Part shown: in pieces, positions 12,651 through 24,400 of the stretch
How positions within the stretch are numbered: the first letter of the stretch is position 1
Layout of the letters: the number at the start of each line of letters is the position of its first letter
Assembly (NCBI GenBank): GCA_947396885.1
Contig: OX377202.1
Location: 14,694,001-14,758,000 of the forward strand
Source: Heligmosomoides polygyrus polygyrus
Taxonomy: Eukaryota; Nematoda; Chromadorea; Rhabditida; Heligmosomidae
Direction of reading: 5' to 3'
DNA: 64,000 nt
Notes under the pieces: model-generated
What the model saw: only the letters and a program-made list of their open reading frames with translations
Told to the model about the DNA's origin: nothing
The model's database searches: none
Program-made: the position numbers and the translations under genes

Positions 12651-13742
12651 GGTTATCGCTCCTTTTTACTTTTTGTTTTTATTAAATCTTAACTAGAGTG
12701 TTTTAATGGATTCGCTACAGAAAAATAGACAAATCAACAGATGCTTCACAGGGGTAATTGAACACTTAAAGAATCAACAAAAACTCTAGCATGGCTAGAG
12801 ATACAAAATGATTCTGAGGACTTCGAACATTGAACAGTTCAGAGAAGTAGAGAATTTGGGAACAAGAAAACAATATGAGAGCACCTTCAGTCGTACACTT
12901 AATACAAGAACAGATCTAAACCATGGCACCTTCAGCTGAAATACGTAATGCAAAAACAGATCTCTAAAATGGAGAGGCCGCATCTCAAAGACGTGTAAGC
13001 TGTGGACAGAATAAATTGAGCTCTCTTGCTCGAAACTTCAGATTTTTGACAGACCTCCCTTTGTTTATGTGTAAACAAAAACTGCTACCCTCTGGATAGG
13101 GACGCTAAAGTAGATTGCCTATTTTAATAGGGAAGTGATAACTCTCGTAATCTTTTTCGTTGCGACAACGTTGAGATGTGGTCCCTGCATGTAACTAACA
13201 AGAATTGTCGTGATCGGCTCACTGTTAGACGGCGATTTTACTCACTTGGAATGCTTACGGTGTTGTGCATCACGCGCCGCTTGAGCCTCTGAAAAGAGTT
13301 GTAGATGGCGATCGCTTGGTTGCAATAGACAAGAATTAGTTCTCCTCACATTTCAAGGGACGAGCGTGCCGTCTAGTTTAACGTGGTAGCTGCGTAAGTC
13401 GGTCCTAATTGCACATTTTCGGACCAGAAATGTGAAGAACATGGAGAGGAATATGAATAGTACTACTCACAGTGCACGCCCAATAGCCTTCCTTGCAAGC
13501 GATATCCACTTCACTTTTGCCGATTTCAGCCGCCTCAAAAGGTTTTACCGCTCCTCGTCATTGCTGTCGAGCGTATTCCAGAAACTCTGCAGTCTGCAGA
13601 TCAGGAGCAAAGCAGGAGTGGAACACTTGAGTTGCTGTCGAAGAGACATGGTAGCTTACAGGCTCCGTCGGGGCAGGTCTCGCTATTACATATCAATATC
13701 AGGGTCGCCCAGTCCCAACGCATCCATGAGGAAGCCTAAATG

Positions 13743-14269
13743 CTAAGCACTTCTTGATACATCCAGACTACGCATCCCGATTTGCAATCGAGAGGATCCA
13801 CCAGTGACGAAAACAACAATATCTTCTTGCAGTTCCTTAAGCTCAGGATATTTTCCATGCTTGCCAGTGAGCCGACAAGCGAAACATTGGATTTCGGACT
13901 CAGGATCGCAAGCCTAAGGGAACCGAACCGTTGTTATGTGAGTGTGGGTGGGTGTTAACTAAAGTACAGTGGCCAACAAGGCTTACATGCTGGAAATATC
14001 GTCTGGAAAGGTCAAGGAATGTCGGTCGAGCCAGGACGAGTTGGGCGCTGTCACCGCACAACAATATCCCCGTAGCCAGCCTCCTGTGAAACGAAGCCCA
14101 TTGTCGGAGTTAAGAAAAAGTGCTAACTGTTGTTAACTCCTAACGGTGGCACCTTGGTTGCTGGTTTAGTTTCCATGATCCAGACCTTGTTGAGGTTTTC
14201 TAAACCTTCGGTCTTCTGGCAGTGTTCTACGGGACTCTGTGACGACGTAGCTGTTGGTTTTCCTAAGAG
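13743..14269 (-). CDS. Candidate partial gene, two minus-strand exons, product unknown
   Basis: Exon 13913-13743 begins after a good acceptor (TTCGGTTCCCTTAG) and reads ACDPESEIQCFACRLTGKHG, continues through ELKELQEDIVVFVTGGSS and ends at a TAG, 57 codons including the stop. An upstream segment 14269-14153 follows GGGCACAG and ends at AAG|GTGCCA. It is 39 codons, phase 0, matching the phase of the downstream exon. Its sequence includes HCQKTEGLENLNKVWIMETK. The paired cysteines and matching phases argue for a real C-terminal part of a gene whose 5' exons lie above 14300. A further protein-like segment is around 14480-14560 (DYEVLTTCPPPYVPK). I do not recognise the family. Chance open frames are the alternative. 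Confidence 0.3.
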
Positions 14270-15559
14270 CTGTGCCCTGTGCGAGACTGAGACTTATCAA
14301 CGAATCTATTTAAAGAGGACCGTCAGTGAACGAAGTGGAAGACTGAAGTAGGACTAGAATTGATACGCTTACAGTGGCAGTCATCTCAGCAATGATGACA
14401 GCTTGCTGGCGGACGGAGTCGCAGAGAGAGCGAACGACAGGAGAGATTACCGATTCCTATAGGACCATGCAGTTGATGCCTGGAAATCTTAGGAACATAT
14501 GGTGGAGGACAAGTAGTGAGCACCTCGTAGTCGGGTCCAGATTCCGCATTTGCTACAACATTTCCTAGTCTTTCAAATCGACGTCGTTATTGTCTACCGC
14601 ACGCTCAGAAATATCTGCAACTTGCTTTTTCAGCAGTGGTGTTTATATTGTGTAGTTAAAATTGTTTTGTTTTCAATGCTTTGTTCAACTTGTGTAGTTG
14701 TATATTTCGTTCTTTGCGTTATGTTCGAATGCGACTAATCATTGCAGCATTTAATGAAAATACGAATAAACTGCAAGCGTCTGTTTGTGCGAGGCGGGTA
14801 TATCCTCACTATTTAATTGTACTGGTAGTCAGAACTAGGAAACTGAGATATTTCTAGAAATGTAGGGTTGTTGCGCAACCTAAGGCTTTTTTCATACCAT
14901 GTTCACGTCAAATTGAACACATTTTCACGTCATACTGGACATTCTTCTAATCCTTTAAAACAAAATTTAGCCTACATTTTCCTCAAAAGAATTTGTTCTC
15001 AATCACGCTCTGGTAGCTGGGAGGGTCAGACTGTAAAAAGTCACACGAAAGAATGAAACGATGACACACTGATAGTAAAGAAAACAAACAAACATCCTCC
15101 CTTGTTCCCCCCCCCCTTAGCCAATTCGAAAGCAGTTATAGCAGGTAAGATAAAACACGGATCAGTAAACGGAAAGAGCAGACAAGACTGCATTACATGA
15201 TTGAGCGTTAGCTAAGCCAACAACAATACGAGCGGAAGGACGCCTGCGTAGAAACAGCCCTCGAAAAATTGCTCTCGAAAAAATACTTGCTTAAGGTAAA
15301 GCAAGACGAATCTAAAGCAAGACGGTTGATTCCAATTAAATAATCGAGCTGAACATTCGGGGACATTTGATGCGATGAAAAATGAGAGCAAGTTGCTAAG
15401 GCGCAAATACGGTGGATGGAGGGTCATCCTCTAATCAGTGCGCTTGGTTTTACGCCTTGGAGAGAGTCACGTGTAAGACAATCAAACCGAATATCTCTTC
15501 GGTTTGCTGAGCTTTTAAGAGCTTGTGCCATAAATTTGTAGTGCTCCAGCGAAGGGCGC
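14270..15559. other. No gene recognised
   Basis: The stretch is AT-rich with a C run at about 15109-15118. The small frames here are short and unsupported, apart from the possible upstream exon noted for 13743-14269. Confidence 0.4.
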
Positions 15560-15990
15560 AGGATGGAAGCGAACTGTGAGCACCGAACGCTCGATGGCGC
15601 TCAATTCGAATCAATCACTCGGTCAAGGCGTCGACCGGTGGTCGAGCCCGACGAGCGAGTCGATGGCTGCGACACCTAGCATGACGCGTCGCTCCACGCC
15701 ACCAATCACCGGCGCCGGGGATCCCGCGGTAGCGGCTCGCCTAATCCAGTCGGGACCTACCGCCCCGCCGAAGCTCTCCTTTGTCCAGCCGGCCCAGAAG
15801 GGGGACCGGCGCTGAACATTCCGGATCGATGCGCGCCGATGGCCGGCAAAAGGCTGGGGACATGCCCATGCCACGCTCCGCTGGAGTTTCCCCGTCAGCC
15901 GAAAAGTGGGCGGATCGGCCGGCGGTCGCTCCCGAAGTTGGAGTTTGAACTTGCGCAACTCTTCGGCGGTTCATCGGCACTTGATCCATC
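15560..15990. other. GC-rich island of unlike composition
   Basis: About 400 bp is strongly GC-rich (many CCGGC, GGCGCCGG, GGCCGG motifs) between AT-rich flanks. It holds overlapping frames on both strands, the longest being 111 codons on minus (15623-15958) and 79 on plus (15576-15815), as expected for any GC-rich DNA. None resembles a family I know. It could be an exon cluster, a CpG-rich regulatory patch, a foreign insert or an assembly chimera. Confidence 0.5.
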
Positions 15991-16513
15991 TGGTCTCGTG
16001 ATTTTCTAAATTCCTTCCGATCTTACCGGTATGTTCTCGAGCATGTCCTAGTGAAAACACTGTTTCATTTTTCATCGACACCTGTGTCATGCCTTTTTTA
16101 TATTTTTAATTTTCTCTTATTCGTAGGTAGACAGCATGTTATTTGTCAGAAATAAATACGTGAGTTTTTCTTGGGTTTTCCTTATTGTTCAACTCAGCTG
16201 TCCTGTTTTTGAAATTCTGCAGTGTTCTTAAGATACGCTGCTAAATAGATTCACAAAAGTTTCCGCTATCGATCAATACACTAATATAAGCAAATTCATC
16301 TCCACTACAGATTTTGTACCCACTTCGGCTCGTCCAACCAGCGTAGAATGTCATCGAATTTTTGTCGCAGCACATAAACAGGTAGGACACGTTTGACAGC
16401 AATCAGGAACTCGTCTGAAGTTGAGGGGCGTCGTATAATTGGAATATGAGAATTAATCCTAATGTTTCGAGAGAAGTCGCAGAAGAACATGTAGCGGGGT
16501 CACATGGGGCAGC

Positions 16514-16713
16514 NNNNNNNNNNNNNNNNNNNNNNNNNNNNNNNNNNNNNNNNNNNNNNNNNNNNNNNNNNNNNNNNNNNNNNNNNNNNNNNNNNNNNNN
16601 NNNNNNNNNNNNNNNNNNNNNNNNNNNNNNNNNNNNNNNNNNNNNNNNNNNNNNNNNNNNNNNNNNNNNNNNNNNNNNNNNNNNNNNNNNNNNNNNNNNN
16701 NNNNNNNNNNNNN
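16514..16713. other. Assembly gap (200 N)
   Basis: Exactly 200 unknown bases, probably a placeholder length. It lies downstream, in gene direction, of the last detected dnj-13 exon and may hide the missing 3' exon. Confidence 0.99.
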
Positions 16714-16944
16714 CTTTCCGAAAGAATTCACATAGACTAAGCTTTCAAGCAGGCTCAAGCTCAAGTAGTACTGCGTATCTACCACCTAGGTTACATTAAT
16801 CAGTATTTTGATAGCTCGCGACACCGAACCCTCAATAATTACATTTATTTTTTACGCGTTATATTGACATCCTGCACGGGTAGAAAATATGGCGCAAGGT
16901 GGCTTAGGGAGGGGTCACCTCGTATAGAGTGTTATCTGCCCTGG

Positions 16945-17220
16945 TAAGATCCGATCGGATAGATCCGGTCCGAATCACCCAAAAAACCGGGAATCGCAAA
17001 ATCACGGTTATCAATCCTCCAATTATCAGAAGACTTTCAATCGTATCCAATCCCTAGTGAACCATTTTCAGATAATCGATCGGATATGTCCGGTCCGTAT
17101 CATCCAAAGATCTGGGGTCCGGGAAATGGCCATTATCCAAATCATGCAAAAATCCAGTGCCCGCGCAATTAGCGTTATCCGAACCACTTAATTACCCGAG
17201 GATTTTCTATCGGACCCCAT
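16945..17220. repeat. Degenerate direct repeats
   Basis: GATCGGATAGATCCGGTCCG at about 16953 and GATCGGATATGTCCGGTCCG at about 17079 are near-identical and each is followed by ATCAYCCA and a GGTCCGGGAA/CCGGGAATC motif, giving a spacing of about 125 bp. A weaker third unit follows. Confidence 0.55.
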
Positions 17221-18420
17221 GTATAACGCCCAAGAACAGAGGCCTAACTCAGCACAGGGGTAAAACATACCAGAGCTGTAAACATGCTTAATTTCCTGCA
17301 ACACAAAGCGTCGTATAGGGCCGTCATATATGGTGACCCCAAGAACCACATAGCACCAAAATGTCGCTATAACACCGCGTACAAGCAGATGTCATGGCTC
17401 ATACCAACGTAACTTATTACCGCGCATGCTCATCTCTACAACCATTGGATAGATGCAGCATGAAATACATTAAGATCTTAATGATGCTCAAATCTTCTCA
17501 CGATAACCTTTTTAATGGCCTTAAGAAGCGGCTGACAAATCGCTCTTCTGCTTACAAGGCTGGTAACAATTTGGGTTGCAAAACAGCTCAGTCCCGTCTA
17601 TACTGCACATTCCATAAGAAGTTTCATACCAAAAGCAAGCGGCACATCAGCAGCAATGGGGGATTACCCATCCGAGAGAGAGATATGGTAGGTCAAAACA
17701 CCTCTTATTGGCTGGGATATCGCAACAAGAGCGAGTTGACCAGAGGTCACCGATCTCGCAGCAGATGCTGAAGCAGGTCGAACTAGCAGAATGGTACCAA
17801 GGCAGCGGGAGTACAACTTCTTCAAGCCAGTTCATGTCCAGTGATTTGTGATTCCACTCGTAACTTCACGTGGACTCCCAGGCAATAAGTGTCAGCGAAA
17901 CGTAGAAATATAGTTGACCGCTTCTGCATTGAAGGATACTCTGAACCCTTTCTCCAAGACAAAAATATAAACTCCACAGTGTTATTCCCCTATATAACGA
18001 TCGAATTAGACTACGGTATTTCGTTTGAATGTCACTCGATAACAGCTATCTTTACGTGCCTGTTGTCATTGCTTGAATGGCACATGATGTCAACTTTTCG
18101 GCACGTACACCCTCTCCGAACCCCATGACGTTCAACAGGCTAGCACTTAGTCATCACTTCTGACGTTGGCCTGAAGAAACATCTGTCACCTGCTCTGATG
18201 GCTCAGCACCTGTAGCTTGTTTGGGTTGCACTGCCCTCCAAGTTCGCATCATCAAAAAAGTATGCACTAGCAAAAGTCTTCCGTAGCATACAGAACTTTT
18301 CAAGTTAGGCTAGAGTTTGAAGTTACAAACTGCGCTCATCTTTCTTTGCGAGCATCCGATAACACTAAATTCGTTGTAGGCGCTCTCTGCGACAAATAAA
18401 AAACGTCAAACCATACTTAC
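17221..18420. other. No gene recognised; probable dnj-13 3' intron or flank
   Basis: I looked here on the minus strand for the last exon of the DnaJ gene (a C-terminal segment rich in G, P and acidic residues) and did not find it. A 125-codon plus frame (17394-17771) has no family signature. Confidence 0.45.
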
Positions 18421-21400
18421 CTTCGTACAGTGTTCGGCTTGATACAATCCAACCTCAAGGTGGTGGACGGTCCGAGCAGTGTAGGGACTTCCACTGTGCA
18501 GCCGCAAAGAGCGTCTCTCAGTGCGATACGATGGATATATCGAATATCGCACGCCTCTCGTTTGAACGTCTTGTGGGGCTTATCCTGAAATAGAAATATA
18601 TTTCTCTCCCCAACTCCTATGCCAGAAAATTTCCAATACTGGTCAGGTATATAGAATCTTCGGAAATTAGAATGTAATGGATATCTGATAGATCAAGCCT
18701 TTGATAAACGGTGTTGGGAAAGGGTTTCCTTTGGCAAGCGGTTTTGCGGATTTTCCCATAAGGTTCAAGGCTTCAATAGTGATTTCTAGTGCTCTGAAAA
18801 GCGCACCTAACTGTTGACTAATTGAAAGGCAGCAGCTGGCCATAAAGATTTCTTTATTCCAAAACAGGAACTCGCGTTCCTGTTCTCGAACATTGAAATA
18901 AATCCAAACAGCTAATTTCTGATCAGACGAGGGCTAACCTAAAGAATGAAAGAAAAGAAAAGGACGCGATCTCTTGCTCATTGCGTTCCTAATCAGCGAA
19001 ACAGAAAAAATAGCAGCATCACCAAAACGCCCTCGTAAATTTAAGGCTACAGGTAAGCATAAGGGTTCATAAGGTCATGATTGAAAACTCCCTAATCTAC
19101 CCATACCTCTAAAGTCTCGCGCTCGACATCAAACTGGTAAAGGATACTTGCTTGGGTCTAAACACGACTACGCTATGCACGAAGAAATCCATAGCGACAG
19201 CGCATACGAAAAAGACACTGTTCTTCCTTTCCACAAAAATCTAATTCCTAGCCGGATTAAGATCTGCGGATTAATCGGGCCTCCAAAAGCCACACAATTT
19301 AACAAAGCGAACTCAGCAGATGAAAAACCCAAGTGGCGGAACTAAGGCATTGAGACACATCAATTATAGAAGGAACGAAGCCTCATTAGTCTGAGTGCCA
19401 AACAACGTGGCTGTTGGAGAAAGTCATGTTATTTAAATGACGGGATTATGAACATTGTCGTACTCAAAAACGACAAATTCCCTTTGAATCACATTCCTGG
19501 TGCAATCAATATTGGTAATTCTCATTACAACGCGCCGCGCGGCGACTGAGGTATAAACGAAACGATTATACTCTAGCAGCCCACAGCCTATTCATCCTGG
19601 CTCTACGCCTCCATGAACGGGAAAGACTGACACTAGGAAATGCTCATCACACATGCTCTCATGGACTTGACCTTATGAACAGTCCACAGTCCAATTCTAG
19701 AGATATCCGCTGCATTTGAAACGATAAGTGTTAGCTAGCTTACCTTGATGACAAATACAATATCTGCAGGTACTCGTCCCGGATGTTGATCGCCCTCTTT
19801 GGGGAAGGTGATTTTCGTGCCGCTCTTCCAACCGGGCTTTATATTAATGGTCAAAACCTTATCTTCAACCCTTGTGGAGTGGCCGTCTGCGTTCAAGACC
19901 TTTCTGAAAAACATCTACCTAACACTACAAGCACCAACTACCGGTGACTGAAAAACGTACCTGGTGATCTTCATTTTCTTCGTACAACCCTGATAAATGT
20001 CCTCGAGACTGACTTGCAGCTCATGCTGTACAGTAGGATCCTGCTTTGGGGCAGCTACAAAGATCACTCTTGAAGTCCATTCACGAACACAAAGATCGGA
20101 AATGACTTACCTCGTCTGTGACCATGGGGAACACCTCCGAAACCGGCGAATCCATTCATTCCGTCGTCCATACCACCGCCTCCCATATTGAAGAACACAT
20201 TCGGATGGCCGCCACCCATTCCAAAAATTCCACTGAAGGGATCTTCGGATCCAAAGAACTGTGTGAACATACGCATTGGATCACCTTGGAACTGAAAGCA
20301 CATGGCTAGTCCATTACTGGAGCGAGCAGTGCTATAACATGCACCTTGCAAGTGCTGAACGAACCTCGTAATGGAACCCTCCTGGACCACCGACATCTGG
20401 TCCGCCATTCTTAAGACCATCTTCACCATACTTGTCGTAAATTTCCTTCTTCTTGGGATCCGATAGCACGTCGTATGCTTCAGCAATTTCCTGAAATATT
20501 TATTGATTTATCTAGGAAAACTGGTAATAAATTGAGCAAAAGGACACGGTAAGAAACGGCCATGTCGATAAAAAAGTCGGGCAATGGGAGGAACGAGATC
20601 AATTGATAGCTTTTGTAATTTCAACCTATGGGATCAATGGTATATCTTATGAAGTGCGCTTGATCGACAAGCACATATGGGTGTAACGATAAAAAAGGAA
20701 AGGAAAACGCCGGAATTTTCTGACGTATTTACATCAACACTTGTCAAAGAAAATGGGACATTCTGCTATGCAAGCTTGACGCTTTGAAATCAAACTGAAC
20801 ATCTCTGAAAAAAAACCGTTTTGATATGCGCAGTTTACGATTGAAGTTAGCTGACGAAGAAGCTATTGCGGTAGGCAAGCTGTTCCATGCTCTTGCAGCC
20901 CTTACTAGAAGGGAAACAAGAACAATTGGGAGCGAACTCTTTCAGTAAATATGCGAAATGGATGACATCTTCTTTCAGCAAAATCTAAGAAATTGAACAT
21001 GTTTTTATCAATATCAAACCAGCCAGAAAGAATCTTGAATACGAGATTCTGATCACACAAAACTCTTTCCACTCTTTGCAGCTTAAGTGAGTTTTCATCA
21101 AGCGTTGCAAGTCTTCTTTACAGCGGACATGATAAAGAAAGACTTGCAACGCTTGGTGAAAACTCACCTAAGCTGTGATGAACCTTGTATGATCAAATAT
21201 TCAAGATTCTCTCTGGTTGTTTTGATATTGATTAAGAGAGAAATATACAAGTTCTTGGATTTTGCTGAAAGAAAGAACCATCAATTTCGTATATTCATAA
21301 AAAGAGTTTACTCCCAACAGTTCCTTGGCTCGTTTCTAGTATGAGCTGCAAGAAAATGGAATAGCTTGCCTACCGCAATCGTTTCCTCGTCAACCCCAGC

Positions 21401-24400
21401 TAACTTCAATCATAAACTTGAATCGCACCTCAAACAAGGCGGTTTTTTTTTTCTGACGATTCTTTTCCTTAGATCGCAGATAGCGAATCAATGCAAGCGA
21501 ATCCGCCTCAATATCTTGGAAGCCAGTTAGGGAGCAAGGCCGGTAATAAAATGAGCATTTCTCTCACAAATAACATTTTATTTATACGAGAGTGCCCAGC
21601 TTTTTTAAATAGTGTTTTCGCTTCGGTTGAATGAAAATTTATTTTTGTAAAAAAAACCGTGATCTGTCTCAAATTCAAAACAACACTCAAAAAGTTCCAC
21701 GAATCTTTCTCGGCTCCTGTTTTTAGACCCTGTGATGAAAACAGCACAGTCGAAGGCGTTCAAATACAGGCCAAAAACTTTCTTAAACAGAAAGGACATT
21801 TGAGCAACTAACTACATGAGTTTTAAAAAGAATCAGCGATATTTTGCTAAAGTACCATTTTCAGTGATTCTACTGCTGAGTCTATTTGAAAATAAAGCTT
21901 TTTTCGTCTTACTCACGAAAGAAATAGTTTTTGTAATCTGTAGTCAAAAAGAAAGTCTTTCCAGTAATCTTATCGTATCTCTTTCCGCGAAATAAATTAC
22001 TCTTCAAAGACTTTGCTAGTCTTTGAAGAGCCATCTTTTGCAGTGGTCTTTTGTGTTCAACTGATTTTGCACTTTCGGCTCAATAAATGTTCTATGTCCT
22101 ATCTTTCAAACTAGCCGCTTCCAACATAACACTAACGACTCCGAGAAAGACCTATTTTTGCTCAAGGAAAGTTTAGTATCAATTGTTGTAAATGCTTTCT
22201 CAACTGCCCCATATGTGAATGCACGTCTAAATGCTTAATTTTTTAAATTTACATTGGAGAATTGTAGAATTTTTTTAGCATGTTGAAAGTGGGGGTCGAG
22301 CCACGCACCCGTCTAGCTCGCAACGATTTTAATTTGACTGATAGTGAGAATGTTTCTTACCCGAAAATGCGACGTGAAGAGATTTTTTACAATTGTTTTT
22401 TTTTTTTGCGCGGTTAACAAGAGTGTAACTGCACGCAAGTCGAATTTTTGCTATCAATCAAACAAAGAGCCTAGTCTAGTGCATGGCGCGATCTCTCAAC
22501 ACTCAATGATGTCTACCTTCCTGCGCCTTTAAACAAATTTTAATTCGTTATTTTCCTTGAAAAACTAATATTTTATGAAATTTCAGGCCGTGTCCACTTA
22601 TTGTAACAAGTGATTAAGTACTGGTAGAGCACCTTCACTCCCAACGAAGTGTAGTCCAAATGACAGAGACTAGCTCTAAGGCTGAATCCACCGCAAAAAG
22701 ACAGTATCATCGGCCGGTCAGTAATGAGGACACTATAGCCGAAGGCCCTTCAAGCAAAGCGAAAAAGGGTGATGCTATGTGAAAACAATGACGTCTAGAT
22801 CATGTGGAGTAAGAATGGAGGCGCTGATTGATCAACAATCAATCGCAATCAGGATTTTCTGAATCGACGTATGACAGCCGTTGTTTACCAGCTACACCAG
22901 CACGGATGTAATCCCAGCTCTGACGTCATGTGACATTAAACGCAGATCTTACATTCACAAAATCTGTTTAGCTGGCGTGTATCAGTATCACGCGCCTGCC
23001 ATGTAATACCAAAGAGAAACCGATCGTGCGCCACGGGCATTCTTACGTCACCTCTTATCATTCACCCAGTCCAAGGCCATCCGTGACATTTCCCTACGTG
23101 ACTCTGGAACCTGCTCCACAATCATGAAGGCGGGAGTTACTGCGCAAACCAGTGCCACGCCTTGAAAACCTCTTCAAGTAAAACATTAGCCCAGTTGGGT
23201 GCGCACTGGTCGAATTGTACGTGACCTTGACGGCGCTGACCGCCTTTCCACGTCAATTGAACCCCAGAAGATGTTAAAGACGTCGCACGCCAAACATATG
23301 GGACAGTTGAATTCAACAACTCTATTGTCAGTAGAGACGATGGATGTTCCGATGAAATTTTCAAATCAAGCGCAGCTTGACTGGCACCTTCTAGCACCCT
23401 TGGGAAGATGTTATATGCTACAACAGGAGAATAATTTCGATGTTAAGACTACATTGTGCTTAGTCTTCCCGAGTCTGGTGATGTAACAGACAACATCGTA
23501 ACCTAATGAACAAAGGATGCTCATCCTTCTTCACTTGTAACGAGAACCAATTAAATGTTGTTCTTCAGCGGTCTCAAAAATGAAAAGTGAACGTAACTGG
23601 AATCCCAGTTTTAATCACCGAGTTTTCCGGAATATTGTCGATAACATAGCATCATCGCCGTTTCCAACAAATATCCGGGAGGGGTCAACATTTAACGTTA
23701 ATTCCTACAAACTTGTTGTTCAAATAATCCTCTTGACATCACTCCCATTTAGCGTGGTCTACTAGACGATATTGAGCACCATGTAGTCGTTTGATTGAGA
23801 AAAACTCTCACCTGGGGCCAGATTCGTCAACGACTTACAGCAACTTAACAGAGAAAATTACAGCCGAGATCCCTGACAGCGCGGCTTATCAAGCGATATG
23901 GTGAACGACAAGCCGTGTTGAGTTTTCCGCTGTGAGTTCTCTGTTAAAGTTATGTATCCAACCCCTGGATGCAGGAAATTTTAACACAAGTGCGTTGGCG
24001 TCAACAGAGGTGAGCTCATAACGCAGCAGTATTATATTATTGCGTCGCCTTAAAAGGGGTACTGTTCGCCCATCTGCACTGGGCTGTTTGTGTTACCTCC
24101 TCGTGCTTCGTCTCCCTCTCCTAACAACCTCTGATTCACCGCTGTGGTCTGAAATGGCTCTTGGACGGATGGTTTTTCAAACCCAACCTGACTCTTCCAG
24201 GCTCTGAAGAAGGCGGTTACACCGAAACGTTAGCCGGAATAAAGGATCTGTACTAATCTTGGTTCGTCAGCTACATCACTTGGGTATTCATATTGATCAA
24301 TATATCATGCCAATCATGCCAAGATTCAATGACAGTCGAACATAGAATATTCGGCAGCAGTATTAGTTTGTTCGTTTTCTTCACTAACAATATGCCTCGT

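Noticed and set aside
16305..16490. Minus frame next to the gap (IRRPSTSDEFLIAVKR..) as the missing dnj-13 exon
   Set aside because: Sequence does not fit the DnaJ C-terminal domain, and there is no suitable acceptor in phase.
17394..17771. 125-codon plus frame as a gene
   Set aside because: No splice partners, no family features; overlaps the probable dnj-13 3' intron.
23137..23486. Overlapping frames on both strands in dnj-13 intron 1
   Set aside because: I looked for a transposase or reverse transcriptase signature and saw none; possible decayed repeat only.
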